NCBI RefSeq assembly: GCF_027744825.2
Contig: NC_071345.1
Location: 9,755,501-9,819,500, forward strand
Origin: Synchiropus splendidus
Lineage: Eukaryota; Chordata; Actinopteri; Syngnathiformes; Callionymidae
Direction: 5' to 3'
DNA length: 64,000 bases
Shown here in pieces: positions 1 to 12,500 of the stretch. Under the pieces are notes generated by a model, which made no database searches, had not been told where the DNA came from, and worked only from the letters and a program-made list of their open reading frames with translations. The translations under genes and the position numbers were made by a program. Each line of letters begins with the position of its first letter. Position 1 is the stretch's first letter.

Positions 1-3000
1 GTCGTCATCGTCTGAGGTTTTCAGTCATGACGTGTCGCAGACATGCAGCTACTCTCAGTGGGCCTCCCGGGAGGTTCTGTGTGACCGGAACTACATGGAG
101 GTGACTGGTCCTCGTGCGGAGCAACAAGTGCTTTGACTGCAGACTCAACCAGTGTCTGACTTTCAGGTGTCCCACTCCATGTCTAAACTTGACTCTCCAG
201 CTGATGTGAAGAATCAGGACAGCTCAAAGAGCAACGTCATCCCTGGTGTACGTGAACAATTATGTTTGCCTTGTGACCTCAATTGAATCCTCCTTCCTGC
301 TCCAGGCCTCTGACGGAGAGCTTGGTATTTGGAAGGTGACCTTCTACAACCCAGAACCGGTGATCATGGTGCTGAAAGAGGTGGAACAAGCCGGTTACGG
401 TGCAACCACGACCTCCAACCGCCTGGTCATGCGCAGCCCGTACAACATGGCGGAGACCTACCACGAAGACGTGAGTGTGTACCTCAGTGGGGATGATGTC
501 ACAGACTGAAGGCCACCTCACCTGCAGGTGGCTGGAGTGCCTATGGAGGTCTTCAAGGTGAGCGCCTTCTACAAGACCTTCCAGGGGATAAATGTGGTCA
601 ACATGGCTGCAGCTTGTCCCACAGGTGAGTCCTGCCTCTTCCTCTAGTTTAAAAACATCCAGTTTAGAAACAATATTGAAGTCTGCAGTCAGGATTATTG
701 GGCCGCTCAGTAGGAGGACTTTCATGGAAGCCTTCAGCACATTACTAGTTCAAGATGTGATCTGTCAAAGTGATACAAGTTTTACAGAAAAAAAAATGTT
801 GGTTTGTAGAAATGTTTCCTGTTTGAGAACTTGCTGAATATCACAGCTAACTAGGATTGTCTCGCAGCAAACTCATATTACGACTGAAGTGAACTTCTGC
901 TTACTCAATTTATCCACAAGGAATTTAACTTTCTAAGAGACGTGCTTGCGGCAAATGGTCTTTAAAAATAAAACGGTCCGCTCTTGACTTCCTTTAATAA
1001 TAAGCGAGGTGTGTGCTCTCCACCAGGCGGCGTCATCTTCACAGAGGACGTGATCGCCTGGCACGTCCCTCGCCGGCTGACCCCCGTGATGGACCCCGGT
1101 TACTCCATCAGGGAAATGCACATGGGCATCGACGGCCAGCGGCTGACGCAGGCGCAGATGTCGGCTCGGGGATACACTCTGTCCCTGACAGACTTTCACT
1201 TTGTCGTCGAGATCCCGGTGGGCGCGGCCGACGGCTACAACAAGGTGGGCGTGTTCGGAGGCTGGTGCAAAGCCCAGATTGACGTTTCATATTTTATTAA
1301 GCGGGCATGAATTATTGCAGAGCCATGCCCCAGATAACCAGTACCACACCAGCTACTCTGTGGAGCCCATGCTGGAGGTTCTCTGGAGAGCGGAGCAGTC
1401 CCGGGAGGAGGCCAGGTACAAGGTCCTGTTCCCCATCACCACCCAGCTGATGCCCCGCCCACCCCAGGTCTACGACTGTGAGTGGCAGCACAACTTTATT
1501 TTATTTATATATATATTTTAAAAGGAGTTGAGCTGGCTCTTCCTGTTCAGATACTGATCCAGAGAACCGCCTCTTTATTGTGTACGTGGGCACGTTCCTT
1601 CATGATGTGGAGCTGAGGAACATCACCTTCTCAGACGGGGTTCTGTCTGTGGATGAGTCCAACGCTAAAGGCTTCCTGGTTCAGGAGCATAGCCACCCAG
1701 GTGGACTGAAGAGCTTCTCTCTGCAAGTGCCGTTTGATGCCGACAACGTCCTGAAACATGTACGTCGGTCACCATCCTCCCTCTGTTGCTCCTGTTGACC
1801 TCTGGTCTCATTTTGTAGAACCCTGAAAGGTTGGTCACCCACTACTTCCTGCCTCTGGAGTTTGGCTTCGTCATTAATCCAGAGGAAATTCCATTTTCTC
1901 AGAAGGTGGAACTGGAGGCTTCTTTGGCGGATGTTGGTGAGTCCTCACCCTTATCTTCGCCATGGCGCCACCATCTAACCCATCTGCTTTCTAGTTCTCC
2001 CCACTCTCTCTGGGACCTGCGACGACAACTTGTTTTATGTATCGGGTAAATATGGCAGCGGCGGCAAAGAATTCCAGATGATGGTGGGTGCTCAGGTGGT
2101 AACACCCGACCTCAGGAAGCGCTACAAGTTCTACGAGAATGCCACCCACTTCAGCATGGTGGTGCCATACGTGGCCAAGGACGTCGTGTACGAGGTGGGT
2201 CACTTTAGCAAGCTTCTCATCGTCTACTGAGAGTTCAACACCACCGCTTCTACAGAGCTTGTCCCAGAATTCGGTTCGGGCCAGACTGGACTTGCTACTG
2301 TGGGAACCCAACAACAACTGGGCGCTTGCTGATCTCTACCTGACGTGCAACTTCCCCATGATCACGACCAGTATGACTGCTTTACACAGCCTCTAAATTT
2401 TTCCCTTTTTTTTTAAATCACACTTTATTTCTGTCATTTTTAGAGTGCTTCTCCAATGGCACCATCTCGGCTGTAGCTGTGAAGGTGGAGTCGGTACCAA
2501 ACCTGATCCCCAGCTGGCTCACTCTGAGGGACAAGTCCTGCCGACCTGTGTTCAGCAACGACCACTTTGCTCAGTTCTCATTCAGCGCAAACTCCTGCGG
2601 AACCACCAGGACGGCAAGTCATCGCTTTGTTTCATGTTGTCGACTCAAAGAGTCATGAGACTATTTGTTCTCTGCAGTTCTTCGACCAATACATGATTTA
2701 CGAGAATGAAATTGGTCTGAGTTACGATGACGTAGGAGCCGCTTACACGTCGCCAGTCGACCCGGAGTACAGGTACAGAGGAACATCCATAAGCTTGAAC
2801 TGTAGAGTGTCTAGTGTTTCCTCTGCGCAGGCAAACTGTCTCCTGCTACTACTTGGTCAACGACACTCAGAGTATCGGCTTCAGCTACAAACCACAGGGG
2901 AACCAGCCCATTGCTCAGATCGGAAACGGACAGTTTGTGGTGCTGATGAGACTGGCGCACGGTAACTCCAGAACCTATTGGACTTGAAACCTGTCGGAGC

Positions 3001-3717
3001 GTCTCTTCAGCTGAAACATTTGATTCTCTAGACTCTTCGTACAATGTCTTCTACCAAGCTGAGGACTACCCAGTGGTCCAGTATCTCCGGCAGCCGCTCT
3101 TCTTCGAGGTGGAGCTGCTGCAGTCGGACCAGAACCTGGTGCTCGTCCTGGAGAACTGCTGGGCCACTCTCTATGAAGACAGAACCTCCGTTCCCAGCTG
3201 GGACCTCGTTGTGAACAGGTGATGCTGAACTATGGGCAGGGTGAAGATGCCGATTGTGGTGACCCTCTGCTTCACAGGTGTGAGAACCGCGACGACAGCT
3301 CCATCACCCGCTTCCATCCTGTAGCAGCCGACTCCAGAATCAGCATCCCGGCCCACATCAAGCGGTTTTCCTTCAACATGTTTACATTCGCCCAAGACAA
3401 CGAAGTTCTTCAGAGCCAGGTAAACAAATCAGACGGTGTCAGTCACCGGCATATGTTCAACCCTCGTTCTCACCAGATCTACGTGCACTGCGACGCCGCC
3501 GTCTGCGACCCCAGTAGCCAGAGCGACTGCAGCAGCCGCTGCCAGACTCCAAGCTCGCACCCGTCAGTGTTCCAGGCAGCTAAAGGCCAAAATCGAGGTG
3601 ACGATCACGGTTGTCACCAGGCACTGAATCGCAACTGACTTGTGCTTTTGTTCTGCAGTGCAACAGAGTGCCGGGCATCAGATCTCCTCTGGACCGATTC
3701 TGTTACGAACCCAGTGA
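1..3717 (+). CDS. zpax: zona pellucida (egg coat) protein, ZPAX type, 5'-truncated by window edge
   Basis: Structural egg-envelope glycoprotein, secreted by oocyte or liver in fish, polymerising through a C-terminal ZP module. Exons: <1-100, 167-247, 306-470, 528-624, 1027-1244, 1321-1477, 1551-1759, 1819-1936, 1995-2194, 2256-2370, 2444-2613, 2678-2772, 2831-2961, 3032-3218, 3278-3419, 3477-3597, 3659-3717. The join stays open for 787 residues and every phase fits. The ZP module is at the end: the motif CWAT and then a cysteine-rich segment beginning IYVHCDAAVCDP. The last exon gives the tail SSGPILL, like the hydrophobic patch that ends ZP proteins; no membrane segment follows, as in fish chorion proteins. 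The start and signal peptide lie left of the window. The intron after 2613 begins GC. Close paralogue of the gene at 6576-12706, with many exon lengths identical. Family call is firm; the exact ZPAX number is not resolvable here. Confidence 0.85.
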
Positions 3718-3725
3718 AACCTCTG

Positions 3726-3731
3726 AATAAA
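3726..3731 (+). terminator. poly(A) signal of first ZPAX gene
   Basis: AATAAA lies 8 bases after the stop codon at 3715-3717, so the 3' untranslated region should be only about 20-40 bases. Very short 3' UTRs are a known trait of vertebrate ZP transcripts. Confidence 0.7.
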
Positions 3732-5134
3732 CAGTTCTTAAATAATTCATATCTCTTGGATCCTTTATGATCTATGCAGTTACTGTAAATCAATGCCATT
3801 AAGAGGTCAACACACAACCAGGGAACCAACTTGAACATTACTTTCCAGCCTTCGCTCAATATGCCAAATCCAGACGTTAGAAGTGCGGAACCTTTGTCAC
3901 CGCTGATTTAAAAAGGCTGCATCAGTGTCTGGCCCTGCTTGAACCACTCATCAGCACCACCTGGTGAGGAGTTTCTGTAATGCAGGGGGGGAAGAGTTGC
4001 CTGAGGAATTTGCCATGTTACGCGATTATTGGGCCTTCTGAGATGCTTGGAGCTCTTTAGTGACTGGATCTAACATTTAGATTGTTCTGCATTAGGGAAG
4101 TGGAACCGTAGTTTTAGGACTATTAAACCACGTATGGGTCTTGATATATATTTTAAATTGAATATGTTAAACAAGATATTTTAGCTTTGTTTCACAGAAA
4201 TCTCTCGTGACCCCCAGGGAACCTCTGACATGTGAAGGTAAAATGGAACGTGTCCCGATTGCATCTTGCTATGTTTGAATGTAAAGCAAGTTGCACTTTA
4301 TAAATGGAACAGTGCTACCGAAATGAACTTGATGGATCACGGCTTGTCGCATCAGCCGGCCAGTTCTGACTTCACCAGACTCGAGCACATATCGATCAAC
4401 TCCACTATTAATATTCTGCCTTTTATGTTTTCCTAATCTGAAGTTTTTCAATAGATTGATGTCCATGGGTTGCTGTGTGTGTTGCGTCTGTCTTTTCTGC
4501 ACAATGTTCACCGGATGCATCGCTGTTGCTCCATCAGCAGGACGCTGGACAGAACATCTCAACCGTTACGGCAATTTTCTTCATTTATTCAGCTTGTGTC
4601 CTGCTAGGTCTCTCATGACTCTGTTGTTATGATGCTGAATTTAGTTCAAGCTTTGACTCTTCAGCTGTGACTTTGTCAAAACGGTGTCCAAACAATGACA
4701 GTGGGCACCAGGGTTGACCTTAATGGGGTGTGATAACACTGAAGTCATGCTCAACCAGACCATTGATTTAGAAGGTTCACTGATACACATTTAAACGGAC
4801 CCCTCATCTTGGACTGCACCGTGATTTAATGTCGACAGGCCCTGTAGCATGAGCCGTTAAGAAGCCCTCCTTTTGCTGACATTAAAAACCTCCTGTTCCA
4901 TATCACGCGTCTAAATGCCTTGAATAAATCATCAGCGCAGCACAGATGTTCGAGCCTGCATATGTGTGCATCTTCTGACGACATACTCCACAGCATGAGG
5001 ACAGGAGATGCTGCTGGAGACATTGAGTTTGAGAGAAGCTGATGATGCTTTTGATGAACTAAGATGTGGCTCCCCATATTGTCCTCAAGATGGTTACTGT
5101 TGTTGCTTTGTGTAACACTTTTTCGGAACTCAAA
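3732..5134. other. intergenic, tail-to-tail spacer
   Basis: This stretch lies between the 3' ends of the two convergent ZPAX genes. Short open frames on both strands have no splice context or recognisable motif. I see nothing further in it. Confidence 0.6.
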
Positions 5135-5620
5135 AAATTATTTTAAAACAACTTGTCTAGCATCATTTTCTTTTTTTTTAATGACATGGGCCGGCCATGA
5201 CTCAAAATGCCAAAAAAATGACATTTCAAAACTCAGAAAATGACTTGAACACCAAAGAAATAGAAGAAATTGATTTAAAGAAAAAGTCAGATTTTGGTGA
5301 TTTTTGAAAAATCGGTTGTGGCACAAGGACTCAAAATACCAGAAAATTAGATTTACTCAAAACCCAAATGATTGAGTGCCAGACAAGTTGTCTGGCATCC
5401 TTGGACCATCTGAACATCGAAGAAAGTGATGGAATTGATTAAAATGCCCAAGTTGAATTTTGATTTGTTGAAAAATCGGTCATGACACAAAGACGACAGG
5501 AATGCCAAAAAGACATTTTTTCAAAACTCAAAAAAATCTTCAAAACAACTTGACATCTTTGGACCATCTGAACGCCAAAAAAATCAAATACATTGATTTA
5601 ATAGTCATTTCCCAAATTGT
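5135..5620. repeat. degenerate tandem repeat, about three diverged copies
   Basis: Recurring blocks include 'gaaaaatcggt' (about 5307 and 5471), 'ttggaccatctgaac' (about 5401 and 5560), 'caaaactca' and 'acaacttg'. The order of the blocks repeats at roughly 160-180 bp, with many substitutions and indels. The stretch is A-rich on the + strand and carries no coding signal. Confidence 0.6.
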
Positions 5621-6300
5621 TGGCAGCCCAGATAGTTTTTGACAAAATTATCCATTTCTCTCACATTACAACAATAAGACATTTTGTTGTACACTTATTT
5701 CCTTTGTGTGAATTGAAACAATACAAAACAAGCAGAGATAAAAAGATTCATTTGACATACCTCCACACAAGCCGGTCAAAATTGTTGATGCCCTTCCAAA
5801 ATTGTGGGTAAAAACCTTGTTGCAAGCGCCTGTTTGTTAAAACTCACCTGTGGCAAGTTAGTAGTTAAAAGGAGACTTGCGTCATTTGTTGTGTCTGTGT
5901 GCTGCACTGGAGAACGGTGAGTGGCAAAGACAGTAGTCTTGAGGACCACAATTGTGTAGAACTATCAGCAATCTCACAGGTTTAAAACCCATGGCACTGT
6001 AGCAAATGTCCCTGGAGGTGGACAAGAGAGAAATTGATGCAAGGTCACAGCGCAGGATCGTCTGAATGGTGGATAAGCAGCTCCACAGATACTGATGCTG
6101 CAAGCTCAAGGTGCATCAGTTCCAACACGAACCAACCATCATGATTGAAATGGAACGCTATGGAAAAGGGCTTTGGAGGAGCACTAAAAAAAAAAAAAAA
6201 AACAACCTTGGAGTTCACCAAAATGCATGAGAGTAAGCCAAAATCCTGGGAACAGAGTCCTGTCACGAGAGACATCCTGACAGGCCAGTCAGCGCTACCA
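5621..6300 (+). mobile_element. degraded Tc1/mariner-like DNA transposon
   Basis: The stretch around 5985-6170 reads like a Tc1-family transposase gene: a 'catggcactgtagcaaatgt' block, then frames giving KREIDARSQRRIV, MVDKQ and IEMERYGKGLW, and later TKMHESKPKSW (about 6220-6250). These follow the order of the DNA-binding and early catalytic part of fish Tc1 transposases. The frame is broken by stops and by a poly(A) run near 6186-6203, and the C-terminal catalytic half is not recognisable. The sequence 'gtcaaaattgttgatgccc' near 5775 resembles the inverted-repeat ends of such elements. The element is dead. The family call is by recall of sequence pattern, not by alignment. Confidence 0.65.
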
Positions 6301-6575
6301 AGAATGTTGACAGCCAAAAACTCAATGGAATCAGTCAGCAAAGTGAAGCCTTTTGGCTCAGCTCTTTTGTGAAACATCTATAGCCAAGCCATGAGTGAAT
6401 TGATGGCAATAAGACTAGCTCCAGTCTCTGAACTCCACAAAAACAAGTGTTCTTTTGCCTCAAATTGAAAGCTACTTCCATCAGGAGCTTCAACAGTCAA
6501 CCAAGTCCTCTGTGGTTCAGACACCATCAAAAGCACTTGTACTGCGACAGCAACAAAGCAGCATTTCTGTGTTTC

Positions 6576-9500
6576 TTAAAATTCTTTATTACTCAGTTGA
6601 ATGGGTCCCGCTGACACATGGTCCAGGTCTTTCATGTTCCTTTGAACTGAGGACAGCTGTAGTTAGCTTCCAGAAGAACCTCCAGAGTCAGGTGACTGTT
6701 GATACTTCACCATTGTCTCTGCTCTTGTTGGAACACGGGGAACTGCAGGCTTCATTCAGAGGGTTTCTGGGGTCGCAGATCAGCACGTCGCAGTGGACAA
6801 AGAGCTGAAGGAGAGAAACGGCTTGGTCAAACATGACTGATTTAGAAGGTGGCGCCCAGACATACCCGGGTGTTTGGACTGAGCATGTCTATGGAGTAGG
6901 CGGACATCAGGACCTCGAAACGCTTCATGTTGGACGCAAACTGGATTTTGTCATTTGCCTCGACTGGATGGAAGGTGACCTGGAACGGTTCTGCAGGGTT
7001 TGCACACCTGGAAGTCACAAATGCATTTAATCTGGGGTGGAAGACTTCATGAGTCAGCACTGTTGGTTGGCATCCAGTCAACGCTGGCCAGCTGCAGGGA
7101 ATAAACCTGCATCCTAGTTTCCATTCAGCCATTAAATATCATTGATTTTCAAAACCAACTGGGCCTCTGACATTCCAGTTAACATAGTTATCCGACCAGT
7201 TACAGAATTACAAAGCCATTTATCTTGAGTCACAGTTAACCAGCCATGTATTGCTCAAGCTCCATCGAGAAGAGATTAGCATCCCGTCCATTGTGCAAGT
7301 CACCCATTGATGATGAGGTCCCATCTGGGAGGGGACAGGCGGTCCCTGTTGGTGGTGGCCCAGCAGCTCTCCAGCTCCAGAGAGACTGCAGGATTGGTGG
7401 ACTTCATCAGCTCCACCTCAAAGTAGAGCGGCTGCTGCAGGTACACCACCAGGGGGAAGTCCTCCGCTCGGTAGTAGAGCTTGTAGGAGTCGTCTGAGGA
7501 GCAAATGTAGGACGGGTTGTCTGTGCTAGTCAGGATTTTACCTGGAGGGTGTTATATGTTCAAACCAGAAGACAGTCGCATTTCCACGTCCAGGTCTCCC
7601 TGTGCATTGTCAGCGTACGGTTCGCTCCTGCGCGGGCGAGTGTGGAGGGGAACCGCTTGCCGTGAGGTGATGTCATAATAACAGGAAATCTTCAACCTGA
7701 AGGAGCCAAGAAAATGGGAGCGGGTCACGGCCATGTTTGGGTCAGACCAACAATATAGGTTCATCTCTGGACACACTCGTATTCGGGCTCCTCCATCTCC
7801 CCTTCCTGCTTCTCCCTTTCCATCATGTGGTCGGGCAGAGAGATCTCGTTTTCATACACCATGGCGTTTGAAAGAAACTAGAAGGGGAATAATTTCAAGG
7901 TCACTTGAGGAGACTTGGAAAATGAGTGGTACCTTCCGGGTTGTGCCGCAGGAGTCTCCGGTGAAGACGAAGTAGGCGTGGCGGTCGTCGCTGTACGTGG
8001 GACCGCAGGAGGGATCAGACAGGGTCAGCTGCCGAGGGTCCAGACTGGGGACCGATTCCACTTTGATCGCCAGGGCGGTCATGGTCCCGTTGGACAAACA
8101 CTCTGGAGGAACAGGCTCCAGTTAAGCTCAGATTCACTGACTTCAAGGATGAATGGAACCAACCTGCCAGCGAGGAGCGGAAATTACAGGCCAGGGAGAA
8201 GGAGTTCAGGGTCTTCCCGGTTTCGGGGTGACTCAAAGTCAGATCAAGTCTGGTTCTGATCGACCACTCGTCAACAGCCTGCAGGAGATGCAACGGTCAT
8301 CGGGGGTCGAAGCGGCACGTTGGCGGTCAGCCTCACCTCAAACACCACATCATCCGCCGCGAAGGGGACCACCAAACTGAAGTGGGTTCCGTTCTGCAGC
8401 AGGCCGTACTCTTGAGCTTTAGACACCGTCAGCAGACTCTGGCCGACCCGAGCGTTGAAGTTAAAGCCGTCCGAGCCGTATTTCACCAGCAGGATGAAGC
8501 TCTTGTAGTCGCAGTGGCCGGTGGCGGATGGGGCAACTGTCGCCGGTGTTGAATTGTGGAGTCAAGATAGAAGAAAGGTGGGGAAGCTTAGGAACATCCA
8601 GTGAACTGCCTTAATCAGCATGTAGCCACATTGTTCTCCAACCTCACTTTGTGAAAAAGGGTGGCATTTCACAGGCATTAGGGCTGGTCAATTAATCGAG
8701 ATTATGATTGTCTTCATCCGATTATGACATGATAATCGTCATGAAACATTTTTTTTTAGTCAGACACCAGTCTCCCGAACTTCTCTCATTCTGTTCCAAT
8801 GCACCCAAACACTGCACCACGCCTAGTCCGGAAGGCACGGTGAGCCCACTACAGCGCTTGAGCCTCTGTTTACATGGCGTGTTGGACACTAATATTAGCC
8901 ACTGTTAGCTCCCGACTCGGCTGTCTGGACAACGGCGGCATCGTATTGAGCGTCAGAACCTCCGAGGAGCAGACACTTATCCAGCGTTTTGAGTCACAAC
9001 AGCAGTGATAGCTGCTTGGAGATGTTTTAGAAGTGGATAAATACACAAGAACAATCGCTCGCGCTCAGACAGGGGTGATGAAACCAAGCACTAGTCATGC
9101 ATCACGCTGCAGAGCACTGATGTGGAAGTGTTATAATTTAACAAGTGACTTCTCCCATGAAAAACGACGAAAAAAAATCTTAGAATGTGAAATTACTTAA
9201 AACATCAGAACCACAGAAAAATCTAAGCATCCCAGTCAAGTGCCAGCTCAAATTTTCTCATCTCCAGTTGTAGAAAGCAAGGTACATAGAGGCTAAAAGG
9301 CTACACACAAGCAAAAAAGCCAAGCGGTTGCCTGCTAAATGCTCAGGCCTCTAAAAACCAAGTTAAAGATCACCGACCTACGTCGACCACTCTAGCTTCC
9401 AGGTGTACGAAGTGAGTAAAGGGTGTGAGCTCTGGCAGCACCAGCAGACCCAGGGCCAGTTGGAGAGTGTAGACGGACGCTTCCGCTTCTCCCTGTTGGG

Positions 9501-12500
9501 CCTGTGAAACGCATTGGTTAATAAACAGACAAAAAAAAAAAAAAACTGACGTGCTCATTCACCCTCAGATGAACGACGCGGTCTGAGAAGGGCACTTGAA
9601 TGCTGAAGACTTTGGAGCCATTCTGGGACGGCAGCTCTTGGACATCGAAACCTCGCATCTGGCAGTCGGTTAAAGACAAGACCTCTCCGGGGAAGGAGAC
9701 ATTCATCAGCACCGCGTCCAAGCCAAAAGGCCCGATCAGCACTTTAAACATGCGCTCCTGCGGAATGGTGTCTGCGGGAGGCGACGGGCATTAGCAGGAC
9801 AACTTGGGCACATGGCCACGCCGCAAGAGGACTCACTGTCGATAACCTGAGGAGGGCGCGACATGACAGGGGTGGTGATGGGCATCATGACTTTGTATCT
9901 CGTCTGGTCTTGAGTGAACTCCTCGACCCAGAGTAGCTCCAGCATTGGCTCGATGGAGTAGGTGGAGAGGTACTGGCCGTCTTGGACCAGGCTCTGGAAA
10001 CAGACAAAACCATCTACTCAAACCTGAAGATGAACTTCAAGTTCAAACTCCTAATGGAACATGGTCAGTTTCAGTAGACCATAGTCGCGTTTCCACCTCT
10101 CAAGGTCTCTGGTCTTGACTCAAATGACAACTGACCTTGAAGAAACCACCGACGGCGCCGACAGGAATCTCCACAATGATGTGAATGTCATTGACTGACA
10201 GGGAATATCTTCTGTTCTCCAACTCAGTACTGTCAAGAATCTCTCCATCCACCCCCATGTGGACCTCCATCAACGTGAACTGGTCAGAGGAAATGAGTGG
10301 GTCGATGTGGCGCGGAAGGTACCAGGTGATGAAGTTGGGCGTGAAGGTCACACTCCCTTAAAAAGGTCACAGGGCAGGTTAAAACGTCTTTCTGGAGGCA
10401 CTCTTTCACACGTCTTTACCTTCTGCCACCGGACACACAGCAGTGGCGTCGATCTGAGTAGTCAGCCACTTCTTCCTGTACACGGCTGACATCAGGAGCA
10501 CGTTCATGCGAACTCCTGCCACCTGAAGAACAACCACGTCAGCCCGGTGACGGCAAGGCGCGCTCATCATCACTCACGTTTTGTGTGTATGTTTCATGTG
10601 TGGATAAAGGGCTCCTCAGCACAAGTCGTGATGGAGTGTTTCCTATCCCATAGCCCAGTTGCTGGGCGTCCTCCAGCTTCATAATCCTCTCTGCAGGAGT
10701 GTAGAACACCACTTTGGACAGTTTATACTCCGAGTCCAAGAGGACTTTCTGGAAACAAAGCATCAGAAGACGTGGTTAATGAACGGAACGCTAAGGCTGG
10801 AGTGGCCTCCTGAGGATGAGCCCTGCAACTATCCACCTACTTTGAGTCTCCATTTCAACTCTCAACTTCTGACCTTGTTTGTCCTTGCATTAATCAGAAT
10901 TGCACTTATGGTACACAAATCTCATTATTATCACCTTATTTTTAGAGGAATTCCAACATTTGAGCACAAATTCAACAGGACACTAGATTTACCAAGGGCC
11001 TACAGTCTTTCCTATGACACCAATGTGAGGGGCATTTGCTCTAAAAGGACAGAAAAAAACAAAACTTACTTTTGACTTAAATATAAAGTCAATAAAATCA
11101 ATGCACTTTATTTCATGGCATGTCCTGCAACATATTTTACTTATTTTGAGGGAGTTAGAGAATCACAGAATGCAAAAAATAAACACTTCAAATGTAATAT
11201 TTACGTTAGCTCTGACCTAATGAGGGCCCTGTGTGGCCCCCAGAGCACACTTTGCCCACCATTTTCATTGTCTCTTTAAATGTGCAAGTAATTTCCCCTT
11301 CATCAGTTGTGCTTGTTGGAGGCAGATTTTACCTCCACAGTCCGTCGATGATCAGCATTGTGTAGTGTAGAATCTTCTGCTACAGTCCTTTCCATGGACA
11401 CCTGGGACAGAGGTCACCATCAGCGATGATCCAGTCTGGCGTCTAAGCCTTGATGTTCATGTGCGATGCAGACACTTGTCACCAGCATCGGCACCCGACC
11501 CCCTCACCTCCATGAAGTTGGGACCGCAGATGATTTCCCGAGCGGCCCAGGTCTGGTAGTGGCAGGTCTCTGACACCTGGTAGACTTCTTCCTCCTCATC
11601 TTTGCTCCCATGCAGGCGAAGCTGCAGCGATGTTGTGAAGGAACTGTCCGCCTGAGGAGAAGCAACCCCTTCAAGTTTCAGGGACAGCGATCTTCGACGG
11701 AACATATAGATTTTGCGTGCAGATCTCTCACCACATTCCAAGCAAAGCAGTTCTGAAGTGAGGCATAAATGATGGTGTTCCCAAGCTGGTCCCTCTTGGT
11801 GCTGAAGCCACACTGAGACTCCAACCTGGGAGTGAGTGGGTACACCGAGTTATCTGGAAGGAGGAGGGCAGGTGTCAAATTCAAGACCCGGGGGCCAGAT
11901 CCAGTCCTCCATATCATTTTACATGGGCCGTGTGGATTGTTGGCTCATATTTAAACATCATTGAAACCAGACCTGCTGTGCAGTATCTCAGCATCATGCC
12001 CCAACTACCCCTCCCAAAAAAAGGACAAGCTTTGCACTTAGAAGGAGAATAACTCAGTTTGACAGGCCAACTCGCCATCGCCATCTTGAATCAACCTCTG
12101 CTTGTAGCTGCTTGACTATGGAGGCAAAATATAAAAATCAGTGTCGATTAAAAAAAAGGAAAATCTGGGAGTGTAGATTTTTTTTTTTCAGACAATGCAG
12201 TCAAATGAACCTTGCATTGATGCAAACGGAATAAACCTTTAAACATCTAAGCAGAATGAAAAAAATAAGATGAATTTACAACAGAAAAGAAAAATCCTTT
12301 TCTCACAACTCAAAACGCTCACAGTCTTCACAATTGCTACGGACTGCTCAGTGATTTGGTTTCATCTGGAGTCAAGAGCTGGTGTCAGGGGGAACACAAC
12401 CAAACGGACACTTACTAAAAGTAAGAGCCACTTCCAGGCGCTTCTCTCCCAACGGTCCGACATCCACACGCATGACATTCCCTAAACATGTGGAGCGGAT

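Noticed and set aside
3636..3638. TGA ending the last frame of the first ZPAX gene
   Set aside because: A donor at 3598 and an acceptor at 3658 add an exon ending SSGPILLRTQ, matching the paralogue's last exon.
6688..6711. TGA in frame at 6690-6688 as the end of the complete ZPAX gene
   Set aside because: A donor AATG|GTGAAG at 6711 and an acceptor at 6647 lead to an exon with the conserved ZP tail VSAGPIQL, in the same phase as the paralogue.
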